From: Eleginops maclovinus
Lineage: Eukaryota > Chordata > Actinopteri > Perciformes > Eleginopidae
NCBI RefSeq assembly: GCF_036324505.1
Contig: NC_086355.1
Span: 23,238,018 to 23,302,017 of the forward strand
Length of the DNA: 64,000 nt
Direction: 5' to 3'
Shown: one piece after another, positions 11,569 through 23,500 of the stretch
How the letters are laid out: every line of letters starts with the position of its first letter
Position numbering within the stretch: position 1 is the stretch's first letter
Position numbers and translations under genes: made by a program
The notes under the pieces: model-generated
Told to the model about the DNA's origin: nothing
Database searches by the model: none
The model's input: the letters and a program-made list of their open reading frames with translations, nothing else

Positions 11569-12989
11569 TAGTGCAGGACAGTGAATACACGTTCTGTTCC
11601 AGCTCTAAGTTTCACACAATATCAAACTTATATTTTGTTGATCAGTGTTGGATTTTGTAAAAATGTCAACAACCTGATTTCATTCAATAATAAAGGTCCT
11701 TTTACCACAAAGTGAAGGCAGTAGGTGTTTTCCACTGCAGGCAGTACTTTGAACATTAGGAAAATGACATTGTGCTGTTACAGTGAGTCAGTGGTTGATA
11801 AGAGCAGCTATTACCAGGCTAAATGGATCCACCCAAAGCTGTAGAGAAGCCACTTTGATTGACATCTCTGCATGTGACAGGTGGATTTAACGCCTCTCCT
11901 CCTCTATTCTCTTTCCTTTTATCAATATGTGCTTTTTTCTTATACCTCCGTCTTTCATTTCCCGATGTCTCAGTTTTCTGTATTAGCACTCCTTTTGTTA
12001 TTTTTTTTTTTCTGTTCTTATAACGCTCTTTCCTCCATTTATCGGACAGATGCAACCCTCCTCCTCCTTTTTTTTTTAATCCTGCGCTCTCTCTTGTATG
12101 TATGTGTATAATGAAAGCCTATAATCATATTCTACACACCCACATACTGTCTAAGGCTTTTAGATTATACGTCTCGGGGTGCAAGAACAACAGAATCATC
12201 ATATTAATGGTAGTGGTGGAAGATCCTCATCATTGTTGCAGTAATGCTTATAATCCTCTCCGTCTATCAAACTTGCCAATTATTTTCTAGATTGACTGTT
12301 GTAGGAGGGGTGCAAACGAGATGCAACAGATGTCTGAGTGCAAAGACACACAAACAAGTACACAATGGAAATAAATGACTGTAATAACATCTCAACATTT
12401 AGAGATGAACTGAAGATATCGTTGGAAGCAAATGGCAACATCAGAATGAACTCTGTGAGGTAATTATGCATTCTTACAACAAAACACGTCTTAATCATTT
12501 AATTAGCATAAATGGGCCATAGTGTAGTAGGAGAGCATTAAATACCAATCATATTCCCAGCAGTTTATGAAAAGATGCTAAATGTCACTTTCAGTAAAGT
12601 GCTATCATTGCAGGAAAGTGTCTCGTAAAATGTCATAAAATTGGTAAAACAATATGTTTGCGTGCCTTTTCATCCACTCTCCTGTGATTTTCGGGAATAA
12701 TTTCATACATAAAGAGCTGGTGAAACTAAATCTCTAATGTGATGAAAACATGGCAGAATGTTGTTTTGTTTAACAACCTTTTTAACCTCATCCAAGAGTT
12801 TCAATCCATATGTTGTGATTTTAGTTTTTGTTGGAATTTCCTTTAGTGAATTTGAATAAAAGAAGAGCACAACATTAACATTTCACTGTAGCTAGGGTCT
12901 CATATGTAATGAAAATAGCATTTGACTTCCCCAATCTGTAACATGAGTGATAGCTCTTAGGGTTGACAGCCAGTTACAGTTACCCTGTG
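11569..12989. other. Intergenic DNA; conserved-element-like island near 12360-12560
   Basis: A pyrimidine-rich segment (about 11890-12080) gives chance ORFs. The island near 12360-12560 includes GGTAATTATGCATTCTTACA and TTAATCATTTAATTAGCATA, which are clustered TAATTA-type homeodomain core sites in otherwise repeat-free DNA. No gene is supported. Confidence 0.3.
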
Positions 12990-13187
12990 TGTATAGGGGC
13001 GGTTATGGCGAACTCCATAAGGACTTGGCTTGGGAACCGGAAGGTCACCGGTTCAAGTCCCCATAAAGACCAAGTGCTACAGAGGTGTCCCTGCGAGCTG
13101 TTCCCTACACTGCACTCCGGGCGCCGTACATATGGCAGCCCACTGCTCCTAACACTAGGATGGGTCAAATGTGGGAAAGATTAAGGA
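12990..13187 (+). repeat. tRNA-derived SINE
   Basis: The head has an RNA polymerase III B-box-like word, GGTTCAAGTCCC at about 13050, preceded by a degenerate A-box region near TGGCGAACTCC. Downstream is the block GGGCGCCGTACATATGGCAG followed by CCCACTGCTCCTAACACTAG and GATGGGTCAAATG. To my recollection these words are characteristic of a widespread fish SINE body. It is a non-autonomous retroposon that depends on a partner LINE. The 73-residue open frame across it is not a gene. Confidence 0.8.
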
Positions 13188-14085
13188 TATATCCTCCATC
13201 TGGATAGGTAAGCAATGTTGTCAGAAGTTGGTTTCTGTAGTGTTAGAGTGTGTCATCCATAGAAGTGTTAGACTTGAGGAAAAGTTAGTTAGTGGACTTG
13301 GACTATCTATCAGCTGACCTGCTTATTACACATTGTGTGTGTGTGCAGGAGAGTGTTGATGGTAATGAGTAGAGTGTGTCATTAATGCATTTGTAATAGT
13401 CTTTGGACAACAATGGAGCTCTATGGTCCAGATGAATAGCACAATACAGTTTATATTTATATAACAAGAAACCTTTTTCCTCTTCCTGTATTTTTAAGAT
13501 ACTAGAAACAAATGGTCAAATGGCAAAAAAGACACCCAAAAAAAACTCCACACATGACATGGTAATTGGCCTTTTCAGAGCTCAAACTCCTTTTAGCGCC
13601 TTTTAGTGTGAAATGATCCCAGTTGGTGAATAAGAACAAGCAGGCCGGTCACTGACATCATTCACCTCTGTCTATTTTAGCGTCCTCTAACTTTAAACAG
13701 ATGCTTCTTTATCCGGCCACCGGCTTTCAAACACTGCATAGTGCAGCGAGGCCTAATGGCATTGTGTGTGTACACTGTGTGTGTATTTACTTAGGTGCAT
13801 GTGTGGATGTGTGTCATTTCCGAGCAGTTTCTGCAGTGTTCAATCCGAAAAATAAATAAACAGCTGACACTTTCCTCACTCTGTGTCTGTGAATAGCTTC
13901 TCTGTGGAGTTCCTCTCTGGGGTGCCTGTCTCTCTGCTGAGGGGTTTCACTGCCACGCACATCGAATCACTTTCACTCACAATTAAACAACGCTTTTGGT
14001 CAAAATGTTGGACTGAAGATTTAAAATTGTGATTTATGCTCACAAAAACACGTAAAATAGAGGTACATTTAGAAAAGACAAAAAA
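13188..14085. other. Intergenic DNA, no recognisable element
   Basis: Scattered short GT-rich words are present near 13330 and 13770. No gene or transposon is seen. Confidence 0.5.
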
Positions 14086-14149
14086 CTAGTTAACTTGTGA
14101 CAATCATGCGATTAATCGTGATTAAATATTTGTATCGATTGACAGCCCT
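14086..14149. repeat. hAT-like MITE terminal fragment
   Basis: The block TGCGATTAATCGTGATTAAA followed by ATCGATTGACAGCCCTA is the end of a MITE common in fish (terminal sequence TAGGGCTG on the reverse strand). The opposite end is not found nearby, so it is truncated. Its terminal octamer TAGGGCTG is the same as that of the hAT transposon starting at 45379. Confidence 0.6.
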
Positions 14150-15480
14150 AATAAAAAAACATAATGATAATAAAAAAACTAAATAATGCAGTTTAGAAGA
14201 AGTGATTATGAGGACAGCAATTTACTGTTGATTATATCGCTTTTGAAATGTTGGCGCCAGAAAAGAAATTAAAGAGACTAAAAATCAACTCATTGTATTT
14301 TTGCTCCAACTCAAGAACCCCTCCCCCCACCATCACACTACACTGTACTCTAAGAACAAGGAACTCATTCTCTGCCCCCCCCCCTTCTTCATGCCTCCCT
14401 CTCATTCACACATACAACATACACACACCCACTCAAACATACGCTCACTCTCGGGGCCAATTAGTCAAGTTGAAACGTCTTCATTTTTCATTTGAGTGTT
14501 CAATGATCAGTATAATTGGAATTAATAAGCCAATTTCATTTGGCAGAGATGAGAGTTTTTGGCACTTGTTTTGAGCACCCTCACAGTTGGTTACGGGGGA
14601 GGAAACCACAAAACAAGGGTCTCATTAACTGGGTCAATTACAGTCGAAACACATCACCTTATTAATCTTCCAACTGCCTGGCATAATAAAGATGGCTGGT
14701 GTGCTTATCAGGCTGTTTATGTTCTATAGTATTCCAGACCATATGCTCACACTACATCCTGCAGAGTCAAGCTGAGTCCGGCTGGTTCCTTAAATCTTTC
14801 CTCTCACTGCATTAATTAAGTAACACAAATGAAAGCTGCAGTAATCCATTTTCTTTTTCAAGATAACTTTGGATGAATCGTCTAAATGTAATGTGAAAGT
14901 CAGTGAAGTACAAGCAGAAAACAACTGGGCAGCACCAGAAGGCTTTAAGGCATCTTTTAGTTGTGTTGTTTTGCATTTACAACAAAAAAACGTATTTTCA
15001 GCAGCAGCAGGAAAAAAAAATACATAAAATATATAAGCCCCTTCGTAAAAACCTGCCAAGTACCAAACAGTATATAGTTCAGATTAGCAAGCAGGTGTTG
15101 AACAAAGCGGAGCATCGCTAAAGAGAGAGACACAGAAGTTGGTTGAGACCAACACAGAGCAACAAGAAAACTGAATATTGGACTTACATTCTTTGAGTTG
15201 ATAAAAACACGAGTAAATATGAATGCTACAAGCAATGCCTGATATCTACATAGGCAAATGTTTGCCAACACATCCGCCCTACATACAGAAACACATCATA
15301 GCCTATTTGCTCTATGCTTATCACGATGTTGGGAGTTGAAATAGGGTCCTCCAAAATGCTAACATAATGACATTGCTAACATGCTAATGCTGAATTAAGC
15401 AGTTTTGCAAAAAATCAGGGATTCCCTTACAGACACAGTGCAGATGTTTAAGTGATAAACGGCCATGCTTTCTAGAGCTC
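14150..15480. other. Intergenic DNA with a conserved-element candidate at about 14450-14740
   Basis: About 14450-14740 is repeat-free and rich in developmental-enhancer-like words: CCAATTAGTCAAGTTGAAAC, GTGTTCAATGATCAGTATAA, a TTATCA GATA-type site, and ATTAATCTTCCAACTGCC. Nothing else in the interval is assignable. Confidence 0.3.
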
Positions 15481-15810
15481 TTGAGTGGGTGAAGGGGTTA
15501 CTCTAAGCCTGGACATTGAAGCAAATTGGCTTCAACTTCCGTGTCAGTCGTGATGTTATTGTGCGTAAAAATACTTTTTCCCATTGACTTACATTACAAA
15601 TCACTTACCAAGTTCAATCATTTTAATTGCCCCTATTTAAATCATAAGGGCCTAAAAGGTGTAAAATGTGATAAGGCCAAAAGCTATGTCTTGGAGGCAG
15701 GGCTTAAGACGGGCCAATTTAGCTTCATGTGGAACTGAGCAACTTGCATAGAAATAAACGGGGCCCTCCTCCAACGCTGTATCCAGTTCTCTTTCTACAT
15801 CCATTGGATA
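15481..15810. repeat. Dispersed repeat fragment, shared with 55514-55640
   Basis: It contains CAACTTCCGTGTCAGTC (15533-15549), found inverted as an exact 17-mer at 55563-55579. It also has GGGCCCTCCTCCAACGCTGT followed by ATCCAGTTCT, which I recall as part of a common fish repeat. No coding content is seen, and the ends are not defined. Confidence 0.5.
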
Positions 15811-18184
15811 TAACCCTTCACATGTCAGAAACATTTGTGATAATGTACATACAGAATTCAGATTATAACAATTACATGACATAGGTTTAGTCATTTTAGG
15901 ATACTTAAATGCATAAGTGACACATATAATTCCTCTGACACAAAGTAAAACTGACTGAAGTTACCATCCATAGAACCAAACTGAAGAAAAAAAAAGAACC
16001 TTTTTGCTGGACTCTTTGAAATACCTCAGTCATGAAAAGTGGTTTGTTTGTTTTACTTAAGCGCACTCGTATGAGATGTGAAGCTGTGGATACTAAGGGA
16101 GGCTTCACGGTGAAGGTGTTTATCGTTTCTACTCTGGAAGATGGCTTCCCTCTCCCTTTCATCTCCTCCGTTTTCGACATGTTTCCACACACACCTCATC
16201 CCACTCTACCGCTCACCCTCCTTTATGCGCACACACACAAAGGCCTCTACACATGCACTCCCAAACACAAACTGTTCTCCTCTCTCTGTAATATGAACAG
16301 ACACGTTCACACTGCTTCTCATTTGGATGTCACTGCACTGGCTGGCCTCTTTCCTATATTAAAAACTCCACTCCTATCTTTGTCAAAGCAATAAGCAGAT
16401 GGCGGTGAATCTGCTTGGCTCCCGCTCAGGTCATGTGAAAGCTGCTCCCCCCCCCCTCTCAGTTTATTTTGGTGACAATACTTCATATCTCCCTTCAGAA
16501 AGGGTGTCTTTCATCTACGGCATGACACATCTTTGTGAGGGTGCAATATTTTTTGCTGCTTCACACCATATTTCTTCACTTTCTCAGGGGTGGGACTTTT
16601 TTAGCGTGAATTTGCGCTCACACAAAACACATCGTACACACACATTTCAAAACACACATTATAAATAACCCTGTTTGCAGCAAGTGGATGACTTGCCCAT
16701 CTGTTGCAGTGCTCTCATGCATGGATATGTAACTCTCCAAGGTCTAAACTCAAGTAAACTCATGAAATATTAAACGCGCCCACCATCGCACAGTGGTTTC
16801 ACCATATGTTAAATAAAGTGTGGATGGAGCTGACTTGGCTGTCAAAGTTCTACATATGAGCAAATGTTATGTTTGGGTTGTCACCATGGGGATGTGATAG
16901 TTGTGATGGCATGTTTAGTGTTAATGTTGCTTATTTAAACATAACAGAGTCAAAAGGCATGTATTATTGCAACAACAAAAAAATCAATGTTGTCTGTTGG
17001 CTAATAAACGTTACTCCTGTTTTAAAGCATTTATTCTGCATGTACAAATGTCAGCAAGTCATTTTATAAAGGGTCATGGTGGGGTTTTTTTTGCTTGTAC
17101 GGTGTCTAGCAGTTTATTGGAAAAGGGAAATATGTCTTGCTGCAAAAGATAAGAAAAGTTCAAAGGACTTTTCTAAAACCTGTCAATTGTTTTGTGCATG
17201 TCCAATGCAAAGACTTTGACTCCAGTTGTAGGTTGTAATATATTTACACAGAATGCTTTGAATGAGGTACAAATACAGACTAATTGAGACATCAAAGACA
17301 AATATACAGCTATGACTTACAAGTAAGACATCTTTGTTCCACCACTTTGCAACTTTTGTAGAAAATGAAGTTTCTTCTGCTTTTGACACAAACAATATAT
17401 TATTTGCAAGTGCAACCAGGTTTAAATAACTGCTTTTGCTGGTAAGGCCAGTCTAACAGAGGCCTGTCCTGTTGCAACAAAGGTTTCTGACTACATTGCA
17501 AAGATAAGCTCAACTGAAGTTCGGTCCATTGTTAAGTTGCATCTATGTGAAGTGTGTGCTCTTTGCTCACTGCGACGATGGGCGTAGTGTGAGAATAATC
17601 AATATATCAAATGTTACTATGTGCTTAACTATGTAATTTGCCTAGCTAAAGAAGTGTTGCACAATATATTTTTTGGTTACGCCTCTCTCTCTGAGGGCGA
17701 CTAAAGTTCTGATTGGACCAGCAATGCATTAAGAGGCGTGGAAACACCTAAATACGCCGACAAGGGGCCGACCAATGGACCCCCTGCCGACTAATGGGAG
17801 AAAACTACACCTCCAAGCGGGAGGGTAGAAAAGAGGATTGTGAACTAAAGAACAGGGCCTATTTCTGTGGATCTGTGAGACAGAGGAATACTGTGGTCTG
17901 TTGAACAGTGAAATAGGAAAGAACCTTGGCCGAGTTCCTTTGTATGATTATCATATCATCATATGAATAAACGCTGTTAACTTGATGAGAAGTTAAGTTT
18001 TGTTTCTATGGTTACCTTCCTTGCTAGCTTGCTCCGATAGATACAGCTGTCATCTGAATGGTTGCGCATCGAAGGGGCAGCGGCATCGAGGTCAACGTTG
18101 AAATAATTTGAACTTTGAACAGAGCGTTCAGTGACGCTTTTTAACTGTGTATCATCTGAATGCAGTTAAGCAGAGGCCCTCCCC
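15811..18184. other. Intergenic DNA; possible LTR- or transposon-like segment at 17580-18010
   Basis: Most of the interval is featureless. Segment 17690-17990 is GC-richer, with GGACCAGCAATGCATTAAGA, a CCAAT-like word and an AATAAA at about 17968, an arrangement seen in some retroviral-type LTRs or transposon ends. No paired repeat, primer-binding site or coding region was found, so this stays undetermined. Confidence 0.25.
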
Positions 18185-18188
18185 TTAA

Positions 18189-18851
18189 CACTAGAACCGC
18201 CAGGGGTCGCTGTATACCTAAAACCGCCAATAGGTCAAATGTACCCGCTACTAGAATGCATGGATTTTCAAGGTACAATGCTCTTTTATTTGTCATACTA
18301 GAACACAGGGTTCTAGTCTTTAATAAAATGATGGGACGGCATCACTTCCCGCAGAGGCGCTGGATCGCTGTCTGATGACCTGTCAGCGGCAGAACAAACC
18401 CAAGACACATCACTCAGTCCTGACGCCTCCCCACCATCAGACTCCTCTTCACTCAGACGGTTTAGCAGCGCTAATGCCTCCTGTACGTTCAAGAGTCTCT
18501 TTCTTTTGTCCATTTTAAAAGTCTCTCTACACAATATGACCAGCTCTATAATAAACAGCAGTACACTATATATATAGCAACACGTCATGTTTATCTTTAC
18601 ACGAAAAATAAATAGCACGAAATAACTACATATTCTATAGCGGTAAATGTTATCTGCTGGCGTTGATAGGTATAAATGGCTATTTTTTAAAAATCTGACC
18701 TCATATTGATAATTTTTAATAGCAGAGGTTGTTACATAACATATTTTCAGGAAAAGTCACAGACTGGGAGACTTGAATATTTTATTGAAACAAACTTACA
18801 GACAATCAAGAAAAAGCTGCAGGTGAAATTTACCCTTTGAAGGTTCTAGTG
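18189..18851 (-). mobile_element. piggyBac-like non-autonomous element
   Basis: The element is bounded by TTAA on both sides (18185-18188 and 18852-18855), the obligatory piggyBac target. Its ends are CACTAGAACC and GGTTCTAGTG, a 10-bp perfect terminal inverted repeat. The interior keeps a short N-terminal transposase remnant on the minus strand (18313-18513) but lacks the DDD catalytic domain. At 663 bp it is an internal-deletion derivative of a full element, which would be about 2-3 kb. The intact TTAA duplications and TIRs show that it moved as a unit. Confidence 0.9.
18313..18513 (-). pseudogene. piggyBac transposase N-terminal remnant
   Basis: The frame begins MDKRKRLLNVQEALALLNRL and continues with an acidic EEESDGGE stretch. 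A basic start followed by an acidic, disordered segment is typical of piggyBac transposase N-termini. The frame stops after about 66 codons, well before any catalytic Asp. I chose the ATG at 18513 because the residues upstream in the same frame look non-coding. It is a truncated fragment and is unlikely to be functional. Confidence 0.7.
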
Positions 18852-18855
18852 TTAA

Positions 18856-19599
18856 ACTTCATTGTGAAGATACCATTAATGCGTGCCATCCCAGTAACAA
18901 CTTCCCTTTTTTAACTGTAGTTTAGCACAGGGTGTTAATTTGGTCAGTGGGAGTGTACTATATGCTGCCCTGTACATTTGGATGAATATGATTGGACATT
19001 AGCTTTATTCAGACTGATATTTGAAGCTGTGGATGCAAGCCAACTAATAAGTGTGTCAAAGCTCTGACTTAACCAAGACATTTTATTCACAGATGGAAAC
19101 AACCCTAATAAGAGTCCTTTATGATTGTACAAAAGGATAATCGCACATTGTTTGGCATCTTGGCACGTGGAGAGGGTTTTATTTTCATCTGATTGCACCC
19201 TTAAAATTATGTTTTTCGAGCTGGCTTTTGTTTCTATACATGGACTTTGCGAGGGAGTAACCAGGCGTGCAATTTGATTCAAGAATGCATGCCCTTCTTG
19301 GACTTGGAATACTTGAAACTACACCAACCACAAGTCAATGCTGCCAAGAGCCTGCTGTATGAGAGAGAGGGCTGTGGCACTTCAGACAGAGACAGAGACG
19401 TGCAGAGGACATGGCGGAGGAAAAGATCATGTTGAAGCCTCCATCAGCAGCAGCAGACCAGTGGGCCTGGTGTGTGGGAGGCTGCGTCGCCATTGGCCGG
19501 AAGCGTGTCACACGTCTCCCACTCTTGCTGAACAGCCCTGGTCTCTACAGAATTCTATCACCCAGAAGTGTAACCTTCCACTAAAGCGCCATCTCTCTT
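18856..19599. other. Intergenic DNA
   Basis: No gene or known repeat is supported. Mixed-composition DNA leads into the foldback element at about 19600. Confidence 0.45.
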
Positions 19600-20335
19600 T
19601 TTCAATGTGTTCTGTTATAGTGTAGTTGCCATCAATGTGAACCTGTAAATGTTGAGCACACCAAAGTTTTATGATAGAAATGTATAGCACGCCTACGGGT
19701 CCACAGCACATAGAAACTGCCGGATACTAAATTGCACAATTAGCACAGGTTGAATTAATTAGCCTATGTGGAAAATAGTTTAAATGGCTTGGCCGATTTG
19801 GACAATTTTAGAGTGGGTTTATAGGTTATCAAGGATGTTGAATCAATTTCTGAATAAAGAAACAAATCAAACCATATCTTAATCGGGACCACACGGTCAA
19901 TAGAAAGTGTCTTAGCAAATTCACCCTCTCTCCTCTGTCATCCAAAAAACCAACAGCATCCAACAGGTGACCTAAATACCAATAAACCACACCCATGTGA
20001 CAATTGCCGGAAGTGATAACCAATTTGGCTCCTACAAAGTGGTTTCATTCTGATGAATTTTATTTCAATAAGTTTTAGGGGGCTCAAAAGTTCCATTTGT
20101 GTCCTAAAAATGTCATAAATTGATTCAACATCCCCAATACACTCCAAAACAAGTCATTTGTTAGCTATTTTCTTAATATGCTTATTAATACTAATCATTG
20201 CAACTTATGCTAATTGTGCCCAACATATGCAGGTTAGCATCCGGTCATTCTATGTGCTGGGGATCCGTACTATACATTTCTATCATAACACTTTGGGGTT
20301 CTCAACATTTCTGGGTTCACAATAGCACTCTATGA
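19600..20335. mobile_element. Foldback MITE with long terminal inverted repeats
   Basis: About 19612-19750 and the reverse complement of about 20195-20335 are homologous over more than 100 bp. Shared words include TTATGATAGAAATGTATAG, AGCACATAGAA, CCGGAT(A/G)CTAA and GCACAATTAGCA. The 440-bp interior is AT-rich and non-coding. Outer boundaries and target duplication are not resolved. It is a non-autonomous DNA transposon of unknown superfamily. Confidence 0.75.
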
Positions 20336-20860
20336 GCTGGCAAATACACTAATATCTGGCTGATACAGGGTCAGTTAAGCCCGAGCCGGCATCTGCAGCT
20401 AGTGTAAATGAGCTCCTTCTTCTTCTCTGCGAGTCATGCAGACAAGCGGCAGCTAGTGCCAGTTGAGCAAGAGAAGTTCTCACTCTTTGATATTACCAGA
20501 GCAGAAGTTCAGCAACTTACTGTTTGATACTTCCAAAGGTTTTAAATAGACCGAATATCCGGCGGGCATTGTGAAATGAAGAGCACGAGAATTTCAAAAG
20601 GAACCTCTCTGCATTCATGTAATATATCTCTGGGGTATGGTCCTGCTTCCTGAACTGTATGGATTTAGTTCCAGATTGCACAATGAATCGCTTCCTTCCC
20701 AGAGACCTTTGTTCCAACAGGGGACTGAGTATCAGAAGTGTGTTAGATTCTGAACTCCTCAAAGTCATGCTTAAGATCCACTCCTTTCCGAGCTGCTGTC
20801 AGACTATGATTTGTAATAACATTGGACACCAATAAGGTAGGACACCACAGAACTGTTTAC
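20336..20860. other. Intergenic DNA
   Basis: No supported gene. The minus-strand open frame at 20517-20768 matches no family I recognise. Confidence 0.4.
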
Positions 20861-21390
20861 CAGTGTGTAGTAACAAAGTACATTTACTCAAGCACTGTAC
20901 TTAGATACTTGTACTTTACCTGACTATTTCCATTTTCTGCTAATTGTACTTCTACTCCTCTACAATTCAGAGGTAAATGGTGTACTTTTACTCCTCTACA
21001 TTTATGTAATCCCTTTAGTTACTTTACAGATTAGGATTTATGATGGTACATATAACCATCCCTTAAATCAGACTTTAGTTCACCTGCAGTAAATCCAGCA
21101 GCTACCCTGCAGTATACAAAGCCATTCAAACTAGCTGCACCTTTACCAGCTCTGAGAACACTTTAATGATCAATCGTTATAACACATATCAGAGATATTA
21201 TTCTGAAATGGACCAATCAAACAATGACTACTTTTACTGTCGCTACTTTAAGTACATTTAGATGAGAGTACTTTCTACTTTCACTGGAGGAACATTTAGA
21301 ATGCAGGACTGTGACAGAGTATTCCTACACTCTGGTACTTCTACTTTACTTAAGTACAAGACCTGAGTACTTCTTTTACTTAATTTTTTA
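20861..21390. mobile_element. hAT-type MITE (AGTAC-rich fish family), 3' truncated
   Basis: It begins CAGTGTGTAGTAACAAAGTA, then ACATTTACTCAAGCACTGTA and CTTAGATACTTGTACTTTAC. It ends near GGTACTTCTACTTTACTTAA, then GTACAAGACCTGAGTACTTC. The AGTAC/GTACTT-rich subterminal regions on both sides are inverted copies. The final CCACTG-type terminus expected for this family is missing: the right end decays into TTTTACTTAATTTTTT. No transposase is encoded. Confidence 0.75.
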
Positions 21391-22565
21391 CCCATACGAG
21401 CATCACCAGTGATACCTTTAACATGATGAGGCATGGTTTGCCAGCAGAATATGAATGCACTAGCACTACCTGTGCCTTTGAGAGAAGAATGCCGCCGGGG
21501 GAGTTGGTGACAGTTGGGCGTTGGAAAGCTGTCTCGCCTCACGCAGCCTTCCCAGTCGAAACAAGATTGTGTTGCACATGCTTCTGCGACACTGACAGAC
21601 CATGATCAATAAACAAACTTTTACTCAGCGTGATGTCTCTCTCGCTCTCTCTCATGATTCCTCTCGGGGTGTCTCGGTGAATGAAGTAGGACAGAGCATG
21701 ACAGAAATACAGTCAAAGCAGATGGCTTTACGTCTCAATCCTTTGCCCAATATTTCATCCAAGCAGTGAATTCCTCAGGCGCTGAGAAGGCTGCGAATAT
21801 GCAACATAATTATTTCCAACTTTTTCTGAGCTGGATCAACGTTGCTTTCATTACTTCACGAGACAGTGCCAGACGTTTATTAGCGGTGTTCAGTCAGTAA
21901 TTCATTCAGCTCCTGCAATACAATTAAGTGAGACTAAATATGTCTCTATATAACAACACTCAACATTGTTAGGGAATATTTTGTGTAAGCTTGTAACCTT
22001 TCGCTCAGGCCTGGGACCTCTTCACACATGTGACCATTGGTCTCCTCACAGCTGCTTGTGTACTGCTTGTTTTCAAGTTAGCCAGTTGTGTCCTTCCTCT
22101 CTGTCCTCCTCTGGCATAGGCTAACGGCCTTGTAGGTGCTGTTATCTTCATTAAGGAGGGGCAGCTTGGGCTCATTGCTGATGCCAGTCTATGACCGAGG
22201 ACAAACTGACCTGAGATAGTTTATTGTTCAGGGATCTCTAGAAGCCCCTCTTATCTGGAACGTAGGTTCCCTGAAAAAGATTATTTTCCATGGACGACAG
22301 TTTTAGTTAGATTCAGGGTCCATATTTGTCTGGTCTCACTGATGAAGACTGTTGATTATCCGTTTGGAACTAGTTTAAACCTCTTCCTATCCCTGAGATC
22401 TTCAGAATTGGTTTGGCAACCGCTGTGGCAACTCGTGTCTACAGTAAATGACTTGTCAATTCTCCGGCCGTAACTCCAGATAAACCCAACAGTGTTTTGT
22501 CTTCCACTTAAGTGGAGCTATGCAGACCCAACGCACCATGGCGGAATGTTTCAAAAAGGAGTAAA
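21391..22565. other. Intergenic DNA
   Basis: Near 21420-21640 a GC-richer block ends in ATCAATAAACAAACTTTTAC, resembling a polyadenylation region of an old retroelement, but nothing confirms that. The rest is unassigned. Confidence 0.35.
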
Positions 22566-22675
22566 GTGCCGCTACTCCGACAATGGAAAAAAAGTTGTCG
22601 GAGTAGTGGCACGTTTAAAGAAAATGGAAATGCCGCTACTCCGACAATTAGACGTAAATGTCGGAATAGCGGCAT
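22566..22675. repeat. Two tandem hairpins sharing the stem CCGCTACTCCGACA
   Basis: Hairpin 1 has arms GTGCCGCTACTCCGACAA (22566-22583) and TTGTCGGAGTAGTGGCAC (22595-22612), with one G-T-type mismatch. Hairpin 2 has arms at 22630-22646 and 22659-22675, with one mismatch. The core therefore occurs four times in alternating orientation within 110 bp. The GC-rich stems contrast with the AT-rich surroundings. Confidence 0.9.
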
Positions 22676-23370
22676 GTTACCGATACTTTAAGTGTGAATC
22701 TATACGCATACTGCCTGAATCTGCTTTATGGTTTCTTTTTCTTTGGTTAATTTGTTCTGTTTCTTATTCAGCAGGTAAACCTATATGTTAATTAAAAAGT
22801 GTGTGTGAGTTTAACTGTGTGTGTAGAACTAAAACGGAGGATTTTCTCTCAGCTCAGAATTCATTTCTGCTTTTTTAAACTGAAGTATGTGCTCATGTGT
22901 TTCAGTGTTGGTGTATAGAGTGCTGTGAATATGGTACATGAACATTTTTCATACTAAATATCTTGGTTCCTTTTTTGCTTGGGTGGTTATGAGCAGGACT
23001 GATGATCTCAGGATTATTGTTTGTTTGTGTCCATTTGTTTGGTTTACCTGTAAAGATTATTTGGTTATTATTTTTATTAAAAACATAATTATATATATTT
23101 TTTTATTTATTTTATTTGTACAAAGAGATGAATTGAACTCTGTATGACTTTCAATTAGTAATGTTTGCTAGAGGGGTAGGACTAGAAAAAAAGCTTTTAT
23201 GCTTCTTCCCTTTTGAACATGAACTTTATTATTTATATTTTGTAAAAAAAAGAAAAAACATCTTTGTTAACATGTTCAATAAATTGACTTAAGACATTTT
23301 CTGTTTGCTTACAAAAACATCTTATTGATATGTATTTTCTCTTGTATTTATTTGCATTGTTTTTGATGTG
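22676..23370. other. AT-rich intergenic DNA
   Basis: T-rich runs near 23040-23120 give chance hydrophobic open frames. No gene is seen. Confidence 0.5.
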
Positions 23371-23500
23371 CAGGTAATCCAAAAGTAACAGATTACAGGT
23401 GAGATTACTTTTGTATTTTGGTATTCAGATTAGGTTACTTATTACATTTGTGAAGAGTAACTAGTTATTGTACAGGATATATTTTTACAGTAACCCTCCT
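23371..23500. repeat. Fragment of a TTAC/GTAA-rich MITE
   Basis: GGTAATCCAAAAGTAACAGA then TTACAGGTGAGATTACTTTT and AGAGTAACTAGTTATTG resemble the subterminal repeats of the hAT-type MITE at 3950-4907. No termini are preserved. Confidence 0.45.

Noticed and set aside
12963..13184. A tRNA gene or a small protein gene
   Set aside because: A B-box-like word is present, but the cloverleaf is not complete and the downstream body matches a SINE.
16032..16394. A 120-residue open frame
   Set aside because: No family resemblance and CACA-rich low-complexity stretches, so chance is the better explanation.
17580..18010. A solo LTR of a retrovirus-like element
   Set aside because: An AATAAA and a CCAAT-like word are present, but no paired LTR, target duplication or primer-binding site was found.
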